13,756 bases of DNA, taken from the NCBI GenBank assembly GCA_021825035.1, contig JAKAIQ010000028.1, positions 1-13,756 on the forward strand, given 5' to 3'. Source of the stretch: Deltaproteobacteria bacterium (GTDB taxonomy: Bacteria; Desulfobacterota; GWC2-55-46). The position numbers and the translations under genes were made by a program. Positions 6,687-13,610 of this stretch are shown here, piece by piece. Positions within the stretch are counted from its first letter, which is position 1; each line of letters begins with the position of its first letter. Below the pieces are notes generated by a model that was not told where the DNA came from, did no database searches, and saw only the letters and a list, made by a program, of their open reading frames with translations.

Positions 6687-7022
6687 ATGGATAGCATTGT
6701 GCGGATAGCGAAAGAAGAACTGAAGAAAAAGATCGATCTTAAAGAGGATTTTATTCTCCTCGATGTAAGAAACCCCATCGATTACGCCAACAGTAACGTC
6801 AAACTTCCCGGATCGATAAGGATAGCGCTCGATGAGCTTGAAGGCAGGCTCAATGAGCTGGATCGTAAAAAAGACATAGTCGCTTATTGCACCTGAATGG
6901 AAGAACACTCCAGCGCCCGTGCGGCGCAGATACTTCTTGAAAACGGTTTCAAATCGGCGAGAGCGCTTTTGGGCGGATTCAATGCCTGGGTTAAGGCAGG
7001 GCTGCCAGTCGAGAATAAATAA
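6687..7022 (+). CDS. rhodanese-domain protein, predicted selenoprotein (in-frame TGA read as Sec70)
   Basis: A single-domain rhodanese homologue of 111 residues if the TGA at 6894-6896 is read through. GGAGGG at 6674-6679 lies 7 nt before ATG 6687. The N-terminal half has FILLDVRNPIDYA (22-34), then PGSIRIALDEL (41-51) and DIVAYCT (63-69). After the TGA the same frame continues MEEHSSARAAQILLENGF, LLGGFNAWVKAGLP and ends at TAA 7020-7022. Homologues read YCTCP(N/E)EHxSARVA at this point, so the TGA replaces the second Cys, giving Cys68-Thr-Sec70. Cys68 is the usual persulfide-carrying residue, and Sec70 could form a selenenyl-sulfide or relay with it (inference). A hairpin just downstream fits a bacterial SECIS. 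TGA ends guaA, the LOG and RHH genes, pncA, the GerMN gene and polX at natural C-termini, so the codon is not globally reassigned. The alternative is a recent nonsense mutation or base error. The role of the protein is unknown. Confidence 0.8.
6897..6937 (+). promoter_or_regulatory. candidate bacterial SECIS element
   Basis: Directly after the TGA, GCGCC (6913-6917) pairs perfectly with GGCGC (6923-6927) around the loop CGUGC (6918-6922). C6911-G6929 can pair beyond an A-A mismatch. GAAG (6900-6903) pairs with CUUC (6933-6936) as a lower stem across an internal loop, extendable by a G-U pair (6899/6937). The apical loop begins 21 nt after the TGA and has G at its second position within a GU. 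These agree with the known rules for SelB-bound bacterial SECIS hairpins: a loop about 16-37 nt from the UGA and a G in the first two loop positions. Confidence 0.65.
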
Positions 7023-7059
7023 GATAGAGATTTTTTTGCATGGAAATCGCGGCCGGCCT

Positions 7060-8505
7060 TTATCTCCTGCGACGAAGGTTCTTTATTTTGAGTCGAGGGT
7101 CTTCTGGTTCGGTGACTGACGATGGGTCGAGAAGAGTTGTCCACTCCTTTTCCGTCAAAATCCCTTTCGTGCGCACTGTCTCTTTCAGGGTCTTGCCTGT
7201 GGATGCCGATTCTTTTGCAATTGCGGCGGCATTCTCATACCCGATGAACCTGTTGAGAACCGTCGCCAATCCTGCCGAATTTTCGAAGTATGCACGGCAC
7301 TTTTTTGAATCTGCCTTTATGCCTTTGACGCAATTTAGGGTAAATGCCTTTACGGAAGAGCTGAGTATATCAACCGACTGCAGGATATTGTAATTTATGA
7401 CAGGAAGCATTACGTTAAGCTCAAGCTGTCCTGCCTGCGACGCCATTATTACGGCAAGATTATTCCCCGCCACCTGAAAGCAGACCATATCGAGCATCTC
7501 GGCCATGACGGGGTTCACTTTCCCCGGCATGATGGATGAGCCGGGCTGAACGGCGGGGAGTGTTATTTCGGCGATACCGGTCCGGGGGCCTGAGCTCAAA
7601 AGCCTTAAATCGTTGGCTATCCTTGTGAGCTCAATTGCCGCGTCATTTAAGGTGCTTGAAAAGCCGGTATAATCCGAGGCGCCATTAAGAGCCTCAAAGG
7701 CGTTAGGGGCTATCTTTAGCCCTTTTATGCCGGAAACTTTCGACAGCGCCTTTAAAACCCGTGCCCTGTAAAGCGGGTGGGTATTCAGGCCGGTTCCCAC
7801 AGCCGTACCGCCCAATCCTATTTTTTTCAGTCTTTCCCTTGCTGCCGCGATCTTTTCCAATGAGCTGTGAATGGACGAGGCGTAGGATCCGAATTCCTGA
7901 CCAAGCCTTATGGGCACCGCGTCTTGAAGATGTGTCCTGCCGGATTTTATGACACTGTCGAATTCCGTGGCCTTCGCGTTGAACGCCGTTTCGAGCCCTT
8001 TAAGCGCCGAAACAAGGCCCCTTGATGAGATAATGGCCGCTAACCGTAAAGCCGTTGGCATGGCGTCGTTTGTCGACTGGCTCATGTTTACATGGTCATT
8101 GGGGTGGACGAGGCCGTAATTCCCGAGATTGCCGCCGAGAATCTCTATCGCCCGGTTGGCGATGACTTCATTTGCGTTCATGTTATGGGATGTGCCTGCC
8201 CCGGCCTGGTATACGTCGACTATGAACTGGTCATGGAGCAGTCCGGAGATTATTTCGTCGGCGGCCTTTATGATGGCATGCCCTATCTTTTTATCGATGA
8301 GTCCAAGTTCGATATTGGCCTGGCATGCCGCTTTTTTGACCATCGCGGTCGTAATAATGAATGCCTTCTTGGGAGGAATGCCGCTTACAGGGAAGTTCCT
8401 CGAGGCCCTGAGCGTCTGGATTCCGTAATAGGCTTTCCGCGGGACCGGCAGTTCACCGATCGAATCCCTTTCAAACCTGAATTTGTCTTCTTTCTTATTC
8501 GCCAT
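7060..8505 (-). CDS. aspA: aspartate ammonia-lyase
   Basis: AspA reversibly deaminates L-aspartate to fumarate and ammonia and is a member of the fumarase/aspartase superfamily. The signature GSSIMPGKVNPV (about 322-333 from this start) contains the serine loop that provides the catalytic base. The N-terminal VPRKAYYGIQTLRA, the region AGAGTSHNMNANEVIANRA and SGRTHLQDAVPIRLGQEFG follow aspartase rather than class II fumarase, which has DATPLTLGQE and PGKVNPTQCEA. A fumarase cannot be fully excluded without alignment. ATG 8505 gives 481 residues, the normal length, with the N-terminus aligned to known aspartases. A TTG at 8556 would add 17 residues and overlap the upstream gene, and I consider it unlikely. 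No strong ribosome-binding site is seen. The gene is 22 nt after the GerMN gene, hence last of a murI operon. It ends 37 bp from the convergent rhodanese gene. Confidence 0.9.
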   Translation of the reverse strand: MANKKEDKFRFERDSIGELPVPRKAYYGIQTLRASRNFPVSGIPPKKAFIITTAMVKKAACQANIELGLIDKKIGHAIIKAADEIISGLLHDQFIVDVYQAGAGTSHNMNANEVIANRAIEILGGNLGNYGLVHPNDHVNMSQSTNDAMPTALRLAAIISSRGLVSALKGLETAFNAKATEFDSVIKSGRTHLQDAVPIRLGQEFGSYASSIHSSLEKIAAARERLKKIGLGGTAVGTGLNTHPLYRARVLKALSKVSGIKGLKIAPNAFEALNGASDYTGFSSTLNDAAIELTRIANDLRLLSSGPRTGIAEITLPAVQPGSSIMPGKVNPVMAEMLDMVCFQVAGNNLAVIMASQAGQLELNVMLPVINYNILQSVDILSSSVKAFTLNCVKGIKADSKKCRAYFENSAGLATVLNRFIGYENAAAIAKESASTGKTLKETVRTKGILTEKEWTTLLDPSSVTEPEDPRLKIKNLRRRR

Positions 8506-8527
8506 AACCGGCTGAGGTGTGTCCAGT

Positions 8528-9121
8528 TCAGGATATGATCTTTCTATCCGGGCCAAGGGGCAGGCTTATGTCTATATGGCCTGCGAGCGTCTTCTCCTTT
8601 TTACCTTCAACAAGGATCTGCACGTCCTTTATATTTTTAAAATTCAGGGTGATAGTGTCGACGATGGAATAGATGGTCTGAAGTTCGCCGGAAGACCCGC
8701 CTGGATGGTTGCGTATTATTTCGGAGCTGAAATTGGCTATGGCAGTGCTATCTTTTACGTTCACATTCAGAAGCCTGACCCCGACCGGCAAAGTTTTGCC
8801 ATAGCGGGAGTTGCGCGGCCCCTTGATGAGCGCGGCCAGGGCCTCTCTTATCTCGGATTCCGTTGTGCCCGGTCTAATGCCCCATCTTTCGGCCCGGAGA
8901 TACTCCCCGTCCTCACTGCTGAAAAAGATGTCGACTTGCTTTTCATTCTTTTCATTTAGAGAGGTCTTTTCGGGAATCCGCGGCTTTATTAATCTGTCTT
9001 CGAATATGGCAAGAACCGCAATGCCGCCTATTATCGTGATGAGAGCTATGGCAAGCGCCCGCCATAGGCCGGTGCTTGCGCCATTTTTTTTGGGTTTCAC
9101 AGGATGCTTTTTACCGGTCAT
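8528..9121 (-). CDS. GerMN-domain protein with N-terminal membrane anchor
   Basis: The 197-residue protein begins with a basic stretch, then one transmembrane segment (about 19-40, WRALAIALITIIGGIAVLAI) and a linker. A GerMN domain covers about 63-190. Typical elements are VDIFFSSEDGEYL, IREALAALIKGP, LPVGVRLLNVNVKDSTAIAN, IVDTITLNF, VQILVEGK and AGHIDISLPLGP. GerMN was named after Bacillus GerM (spore germination/sporulation), but the domain is widespread in non-sporulating bacteria, where its role is unclear; an envelope-associated function is likely. It starts 3 nt after the murI stop. Next to racE/murI is also where gerM lies in Bacillus, so the linkage to cell-wall metabolism looks conserved. 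A weak GGA 8 nt upstream may serve as ribosome-binding site. Confidence 0.86.
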   Translation of the reverse strand: MTGKKHPVKPKKNGASTGLWRALAIALITIIGGIAVLAIFEDRLIKPRIPEKTSLNEKNEKQVDIFFSSEDGEYLRAERWGIRPGTTESEIREALAALIKGPRNSRYGKTLPVGVRLLNVNVKDSTAIANFSSEIIRNHPGGSSGELQTIYSIVDTITLNFKNIKDVQILVEGKKEKTLAGHIDISLPLGPDRKIIS

Positions 9122-9124
9122 GTC

Positions 9125-9949
9125 TTATTCCAGAAATGCAAGTTCCGCCTGATTAAGTCCTTCGCCGAAAAAACGTCTTCCGACAACATAAAAACGTTCC
9201 GGCGAGTCCGTTACAAAGAACTTGCGCACCACTTCGCCGCCATCGCCGTTATTAAGAAGGCCCTGGTCGGAAAGGATGCGTTTTACTTCGACGGCGGTAG
9301 AGGCGGCGGAATCGACAAGCATCACGCCATCACCCATTATAGCACTTATAGTTTTCTTGAGCAGCGGATAATGAGTGCAGCCGAGCACGAGGGTGTCGAT
9401 TCCGGATTTCTTCAGATCTTCCAGATACCTGGCGGCTATGATAGCGGCTATCTCATCCTCAGCCCAGCCCTCTTCAACCAGGGGGACGAAAAGCGGACAG
9501 GCCTGTACAAAAGTAGACACAGCGGGATTAATAAATTTGATCGCGGTACAGTAAGCGCTGCTCTTAATTGTGCCTTCGGTTCCTATTATCCCTACTCTGT
9601 TTACTCTTGTAGCTGCTACAGCGGCCATGGCGCCAGGCTTAATCACTCCTATGACCGGAATATCGAATTCATTCTCAAGTCTTGCAATGGCATATGCCGA
9701 TGCTGTATTGCAGGCGGTTACCAGGAGTTTGATATTGTGTCTTACGAGGAATTTGGCGTCCTCTACAGCGTATCTTTCGACGGTCTCTTTCGATTTGCTG
9801 CCATAAGGGACCCTCGCGGTGTCGCCGAGATAGACGGTATTCTCCGTCGGTAAAAGCCTCGTTATCTCTTTCAGGACTGTCAGGCCGCCTATTCCGGAAT
9901 CAAAGACGCCTATGAGTTTTTTGCTCTTTGAAGTATCAATCATGTCCAT
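9125..9949 (-). CDS. murI: glutamate racemase
   Basis: MurI interconverts L- and D-glutamate to supply D-Glu for peptidoglycan. The 274-residue length is normal. The catalytic cysteines are visible in LLVTACNTASAYA (Cys80) and LVLGCTHYPLL (Cys191). The substrate loop IGVFDSGIGGLTVL (13-26) and VYLGDTARVPYGSKS (39-53) are also clear. ATG 9949 and ATG 9943 are both possible starts (MDMIDTS or MIDTS). Neither has a good Shine-Dalgarno sequence and the difference is two residues. It is the first gene of the - strand unit murI-GerMN-aspA and diverges from polX over 138 bp. Confidence 0.96.
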   Translation of the reverse strand: MDMIDTSKSKKLIGVFDSGIGGLTVLKEITRLLPTENTVYLGDTARVPYGSKSKETVERYAVEDAKFLVRHNIKLLVTACNTASAYAIARLENEFDIPVIGVIKPGAMAAVAATRVNRVGIIGTEGTIKSSAYCTAIKFINPAVSTFVQACPLFVPLVEEGWAEDEIAAIIAARYLEDLKKSGIDTLVLGCTHYPLLKKTISAIMGDGVMLVDSAASTAVEVKRILSDQGLLNNGDGGEVVRKFFVTDSPERFYVVGRRFFGEGLNQAELAFLE

Positions 9950-10063
9950 AGAATACCAGACCGAAAAAGAAGTTTATGCGCCTAAAGTTACAAAATTTTT
10001 CAAGCGGTAGCTTCCAGCCGACGCACGGAGCCGCGAATTAAGCACAAATGGATTGAATTATTA

Positions 10064-10069
10064 TATAAT
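10064..10069 (+). promoter_or_regulatory. candidate -10 box of polX
   Basis: A consensus TATAAT lies in an AT-rich run 18 nt before the polX ATG. No convincing -35 is found 16-18 nt upstream. Transcription would start near 10076, leaving a leader of only about 12 nt, which is short but workable. The rest of the 138-bp divergent spacer shows no other clear element. Confidence 0.4.
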
Positions 10070-10087
10070 AGGACGGGTACGAAGAAA

Positions 10088-11827
10088 ATGGAAAATACCG
10101 AGATAGCCAAGATATTTTACGAGATCGGAGACCTTCTCGAGGTAAAAGGCGGGGACAGGTTCCGCATACGCTCTTACAGAAACGCAGGGCTGGTTATCGA
10201 GGGCCTGACCGAGAGCCTGAGAAGGCTTTACGATGAAGGTGGCGAGGATGCCCTCAAGGGGATACCAAAAATAGGCGAGAGCATACGCGCAAAGATTGTA
10301 GAGCTTATTACGACGGGCAGATGCCAATACCTCGAAGACCTTCTCAAGGAATTCCCCTCCGGTATGCTTGATGTACTCAAGGTCTCCGGCATCGGCCCCA
10401 AGAAAGCGGCTCTACTTTATAAAGAACTCGGTATCGAGAGCGTGGAAGCGCTGCAGAAGGCTGCCTCGCAACATAAAGTGAGGGGGTTGTCCGGCTTCGG
10501 AGAATTATCCGAACAAAAGATATTGAAAGCTATCTCGGAACTTAAGGCCGTCTCCGCGAGATTCAAGCTCTCCGTAGCCTTGAAATACGCCGAATCCATT
10601 ACGGATTATATAAAAAGGGTTGAGGGCACGATAGACGTGATGCCGGCCGGCAGTCTGAGGAGATGGAAGGATACTATCGGGGACGTGGATATACTTGTCA
10701 CGTGCAACGATTCCGCTAAGGTCATGGACCGCTTTATCAATTATCCTGATGTCAAAGAAGTGTTATCAAAAGGAGAGACCAAATCAACCGTAGTCTTAAA
10801 GATAGGCCTTCAGGTCGATATCCGAACGCTTGATAAAAAGTCTTTTGGTGCGGCTCTCCAGTATTTTACCGGCTCCAAGTCACACAACGTCGCCTTGCGG
10901 GACAGGGCTAAAAGAATGGGCCTTAAAATAAGCGAGTACGGGGTGTTCCGCGAAAAGGGCGAGAAATGGTTGGCAGGGACAAAAGAGGAAGATGTATATG
11001 GTAACGTCGGCCTGCCGTGGATACCTCCCGAGTTGAGGGAGAACCGGGGCGAAATCGAGGCGGCGGAGGAAGGGAGGCTTCCGCAACTGCTTGGACTTTC
11101 CGATATCAGGGGAGACCTGCATGTGCACACAAAAGAGAGCGACGGCACCTATAGCCTTGAAGATATGGTCGAGGCTGCACAAAAGAAAGGATATGAATAT
11201 GTCGCCATCACAAACCATTCAAAGGCCGTCGGTGTGGCCCACGGTCTCGATGAGAAAAGGGTGCTTGAAGAATTCAAGGCGATAGACACCGTGAATGCAC
11301 AACTGAGGAAAAAGGGGGATAAATTCAGGGTGTTGAAGGGCACTGAAGTCGACATCAGGGCCGACGGATCGCTTGACCATCCCGAAGAGCTTCTTTCGAA
11401 GTTCGAATGCGTCGTTGCGGCCGTGCATTCGAGCTTTAAAATGAGCTCGGCGGACATGACCAAAAGGATAATAAGGGCCGTTAGCAGCAACAAGGTTCAT
11501 ATTCTCGCTCACCCCACCGGACGGCTCATAGGGTCCAGGGAACCTTACGAGGTGGACATGGAAAAGGTGATGGACGAAGCGAAGCGATGCGGCGTATCCC
11601 TGGAGCTAAATTCCTATCCGGAGAGGCTCGACCTGAACGATGTGCACTGCAGGCTCGCCAGGGAGAAAGGCGTGCCTGTAGCCATATCGACGGACGCTCA
11701 TTCGATCCATCACTATGACAATATCGTCTACGGGATACACAACGCGAGGAGAGGGTGGCTTGAGAAGAAGGACATCCTTAACGCGCGCCCTTTATGTGAG
11801 CTTCTGAAGTTCCTAAAAAAATCATGA
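10088..11827 (+). CDS. polX: DNA polymerase/3'-5' exonuclease PolX (Pol X core with PHP domain)
   Basis: Bacterial PolX fills short gaps in base excision repair and carries a metal-dependent nuclease in its PHP domain. The length of 579 residues is standard. Order of parts: N-terminal 8-kDa-like domain with helix-hairpin-helix motifs GIPKIGESI (58-66) and VSGIGPKKAALLYKELGI (99-116); a nucleotidyltransferase palm with AGSLRRWKDTIGDVDILV (187-204), where Asp199, Asp201 and then Asp244 in LQVDIRTL are the catalytic carboxylates; fingers/thumb to about 330; and a PHP domain from 340. PHP metal ligands fit His345 and His347 in DLHVHTKESDG, His377, Glu420, His447, His475, and Asp536/His538 in STDAH. 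All appear intact, so both polymerase and nuclease activities are expected. Only a weak purine-rich ribosome-binding site (GAAGAAA) precedes the ATG. It converges with the next gene with 10 bp between stops. Confidence 0.96.
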   Translation: MENTEIAKIFYEIGDLLEVKGGDRFRIRSYRNAGLVIEGLTESLRRLYDEGGEDALKGIPKIGESIRAKIVELITTGRCQYLEDLLKEFPSGMLDVLKVSGIGPKKAALLYKELGIESVEALQKAASQHKVRGLSGFGELSEQKILKAISELKAVSARFKLSVALKYAESITDYIKRVEGTIDVMPAGSLRRWKDTIGDVDILVTCNDSAKVMDRFINYPDVKEVLSKGETKSTVVLKIGLQVDIRTLDKKSFGAALQYFTGSKSHNVALRDRAKRMGLKISEYGVFREKGEKWLAGTKEEDVYGNVGLPWIPPELRENRGEIEAAEEGRLPQLLGLSDIRGDLHVHTKESDGTYSLEDMVEAAQKKGYEYVAITNHSKAVGVAHGLDEKRVLEEFKAIDTVNAQLRKKGDKFRVLKGTEVDIRADGSLDHPEELLSKFECVVAAVHSSFKMSSADMTKRIIRAVSSNKVHILAHPTGRLIGSREPYEVDMEKVMDEAKRCGVSLELNSYPERLDLNDVHCRLAREKGVPVAISTDAHSIHHYDNIVYGIHNARRGWLEKKDILNARPLCELLKFLKKS

Positions 11828-11861
11828 TCGGCACGTGCTAAACGGCGACTCGTTTCGCCGT
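11821..11861. terminator. palindrome cluster at the polX/CNNM convergent end, possible terminator
   Basis: Three inverted repeats follow each other: ATCATGAT (11821-11828), GCACGTGC (11831-11838), and ACGGCGA/TCGCCGT (11842-11848 with 11855-11861, 6-nt loop). The last is a stable 7-bp stem within the end of the - strand gene. On the - strand it is followed by TTTAG, and further on by a T7 run (11815-11821 on the + strand as A). This makes a weak bidirectional termination zone. Confidence 0.35.
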
Positions 11862-13166
11862 CTGGAGAGGTTCCACCTTGACCTTGACGATCCTGTTCTG
11901 CTCAACGTCTACCACCGTAAGGCGCATGTTCTTATAGATTACGAACTCTCCGCCCCGCGGGATCCTCTGGAGCCTGGAAAGCATGAACCCGGCAAGGGTA
12001 TGGTATTCTTCCGTCTCTTCGTCTATTACTATGCCGACGTCCACAAGGTCGCGAAGCGAGGCCGACGCGTCTATCAGCATGGAGCCGTCCCTGAGCCTTT
12101 CGACAAGCCCGCCTTTTTCCACGTCGTACTCGTCTTCTATTTCTCCGACTATCTCCTCAAGAATGTCCTCGATGGTAACAAGACCGTCCACTTCGCCGTG
12201 CTCATCGACAACAATGGCCATGTGGACCTTTCTCCGCTGCATCTCACGCATAAGCCTGCTTATCATTACCGAGTTGGGAACAAAATACGGCGGGCGAATG
12301 AGGTCTTTAACCGTAAATGGCGCGCCGCGCTCCATCGCCCTGAAGACGTCCTTATTGAAAAGAACTCCAATGACATTTTCGCGATTTTCCCTGTATACGG
12401 GATACCGCGAAAAACCGCTGTAGGAGATGAACTTGAGAACTTCCTGAGGCGCCATATCCACGTCGATAGCGCTAAACTTGTGCTTCGGAACCATTACCTC
12501 CCTAACGGTAGTGTCGGCGAACTCAAATACTCCGTGCAGAAGCGCAGCCTCGGTTTCTTCGAAGATTCCCGTGGCCTTGCCTTCTTTAATGAAGTATTTT
12601 ATCTCTTCTTCGGAGATAAACACCTTTTTCTCCATTCCTTTGACGCCAAAGGCCTTTAAGACGGCGCCGCTCGACAGGGTTAAAAGCCGGACAGGGTAGC
12701 GCGACATCCTTGAGAGTAAATCTATCGGTTTGGCTGTAAAGCATGCCATCCGCTCCGCGTATCGCAGTGCAAGCGACTTTGGTACGAGTTCTCCAAGGAT
12801 AAGAGTGACGTAGGAAATTAATATCACTACAGTGCCGACGGCTAAAAACTCGGCCAAATGCTGGACCGGCTTTGACCGTATCGAGAGGAACACCGGCTCA
12901 AGAAATTCTGAAGCTGTAACTCCGCCGATGACCGAGGCGAGGGTGGCGACAACCGTAACCCCTATCTGAACCGTTGCAAGAAACCTCTCAGGTTCGTCCT
13001 TCATCCGGGTTACGAGCACGGCGGAATGATTGCCATCCTTGGCAAGCTTTTCGATCACGCTCCTTTTTGAAGAGATTATGGCTATCTCGGCGCTCGAAAA
13101 AAAACCGTTTATCGCGATCAAACATAATATGACGAGAGCCTCTATGATAAGGCTTCCTAAAGACAT
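11838..13166 (-). CDS. CNNM/CBS/CorC-HlyC family membrane protein (putative ion transporter)
   Basis: The 442-residue protein has the full architecture of the hemolysin-C-like family. A CNNM (DUF21) transmembrane domain covers about 5-175, with INGFFSSAEIAIISSKRS at its start and LILGELVPKSLALRYAE (122-138). A CBS pair follows (about 220-280 and 285-345), with REVMVPKHK, FSRYPVYRENRENVIGV and VDEHGEVDGLVTIEDILEEI. A C-terminal CorC_HlyC domain ends the protein (about 355-435, DGSMLIDASASLRDL, HTLAGFMLSRL). Characterised relatives mediate Mg2+ export or Mg2+/Co2+ resistance; the hemolysin name is historical. The ion cannot be read directly. AGGGGA just before ATG 13166 is a close but usable ribosome-binding site. 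It has its own promoter, so it is not dependent on eno upstream. Confidence 0.92.
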   Translation of the reverse strand: MSLGSLIIEALVILCLIAINGFFSSAEIAIISSKRSVIEKLAKDGNHSAVLVTRMKDEPERFLATVQIGVTVVATLASVIGGVTASEFLEPVFLSIRSKPVQHLAEFLAVGTVVILISYVTLILGELVPKSLALRYAERMACFTAKPIDLLSRMSRYPVRLLTLSSGAVLKAFGVKGMEKKVFISEEEIKYFIKEGKATGIFEETEAALLHGVFEFADTTVREVMVPKHKFSAIDVDMAPQEVLKFISYSGFSRYPVYRENRENVIGVLFNKDVFRAMERGAPFTVKDLIRPPYFVPNSVMISRLMREMQRRKVHMAIVVDEHGEVDGLVTIEDILEEIVGEIEDEYDVEKGGLVERLRDGSMLIDASASLRDLVDVGIVIDEETEEYHTLAGFMLSRLQRIPRGGEFVIYKNMRLTVVDVEQNRIVKVKVEPLQTAKRVAV

Positions 13167-13203
13167 ATTCCCCTTTCAGCAAAAATACTCATTATCTGCA
13201 TTA

Positions 13204-13212
13204 ATTATATCA
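13204..13212 (-). promoter_or_regulatory. extended -10 promoter for the CNNM/CorC gene
   Basis: On the - strand, TGA-TATAAT is a consensus -10 box (13204-13209) with the TGN extension (13210-13212). A TTGATT at 13223-13228 is only 13 nt away, too close for a normal -35, so the promoter would rely on the extended -10. Transcription would start near 13197, giving a leader of about 30 nt. Confidence 0.55.
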
Positions 13213-13292
13213 TAAAAAAACGAATCAAGGGAAGAGCCATCCAACCGAATCATCCGGATAACCTATTGAAATTACTGATTTTATTATCCTTT

Positions 13293-13610
13293 TTAGACCT
13301 GCGCCTTGAAGGCCTGGAGTCCGGAGAATTTGGCTGTTCCTGCGAGTTCCTCTTCAATCCTCAAGAGTTGGTTATATTTTGCTATCCGATCCGTACGGGA
13401 TGCTGAGCCTGTCTTTATCTGACCTGAATTAGCGGCGACACTTAAGTCGGCAATGGTCGTGTCCTCGGTTTCTCCGCTTCTGTGGGAGATTACCGCCGTG
13501 TAGCCTGAGTTTTTCGCCAGTTCTATCGCATTGAGAGTTTCAGTAAGAGTGCCGATCTGGTTTATCTTTATGAGGATGGAGTTGGCTATGCCATGGTCTA
13601 TGCCTCTTTT
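13293..13610 (-). CDS. eno: enolase, C-terminal fragment cut by a junction
   Basis: Enolase converts 2-phosphoglycerate to phosphoenolpyruvate in glycolysis. The fragment holds roughly the last 105 residues of a ~425-residue protein. It has RGIDHGIANSILIKINQIGT, which includes the catalytic Lys, then the signature SHRSGETEDTTIADLSVA and QIKTGSASRTDR, and ends SGLQAFKAQV at TAA 13293-13295. Upstream of RGID the frame stays open to an ATG at 13679, but the residues there (GNQPVTLQGRQQGLDAGIHI) do not match the GDDLFVTN region that should precede. Enolase homology therefore stops near 13604-13610, where the opposite strand begins to encode a cytochrome c maturation protein. The ATG at 13679 is not a real start. 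The gene may be complete elsewhere if the junction is artificial. Confidence 0.9.
   Translation of the reverse strand, partial: KRGIDHGIANSILIKINQIGTLTETLNAIELAKNSGYTAVISHRSGETEDTTIADLSVAANSGQIKTGSASRTDRIAKYNQLLRIEEELAGTAKFSGLQAFKAQV

Noticed and set aside
6894..6896. Global reassignment of TGA (to Trp or Gly) as the explanation for the interrupted rhodanese
   Set aside because: guaA, the LOG gene, the RHH gene, pncA, the GerMN gene and polX all end with TGA at natural C-termini, and Trp or Gly at this site would not fit the family's Cys.
7023..7059. Terminator between the convergent rhodanese and aspA genes
   Set aside because: A T7 run (7031-7037) and the palindrome GGCCGGCC (7051-7058) are present but not arranged as a stem followed directly by the T-run in either direction.
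8506..8556. TTG start at 8556 for aspA
   Set aside because: It adds 17 residues beyond the usual aspartase N-terminus and overlaps the GerMN gene by 29 bp; ATG 8505 fits family length and spacing better.
9104..9853. Open + strand frame of 249 codons opposite murI
   Set aside because: murI on the - strand has both catalytic cysteines and full length; the opposing frame has no domain or ribosome-binding site.
9973..10003. Possible murI promoter on the - strand (TTGAAA ... CATAAA)
   Set aside because: The spacer is 19 nt and the -10 is poor; not enough to call.
11835..12659. Long + strand open frame (274 codons) opposite the CNNM/CorC gene
   Set aside because: The - strand encodes a complete, motif-rich protein there; the + strand translation is a composition shadow.
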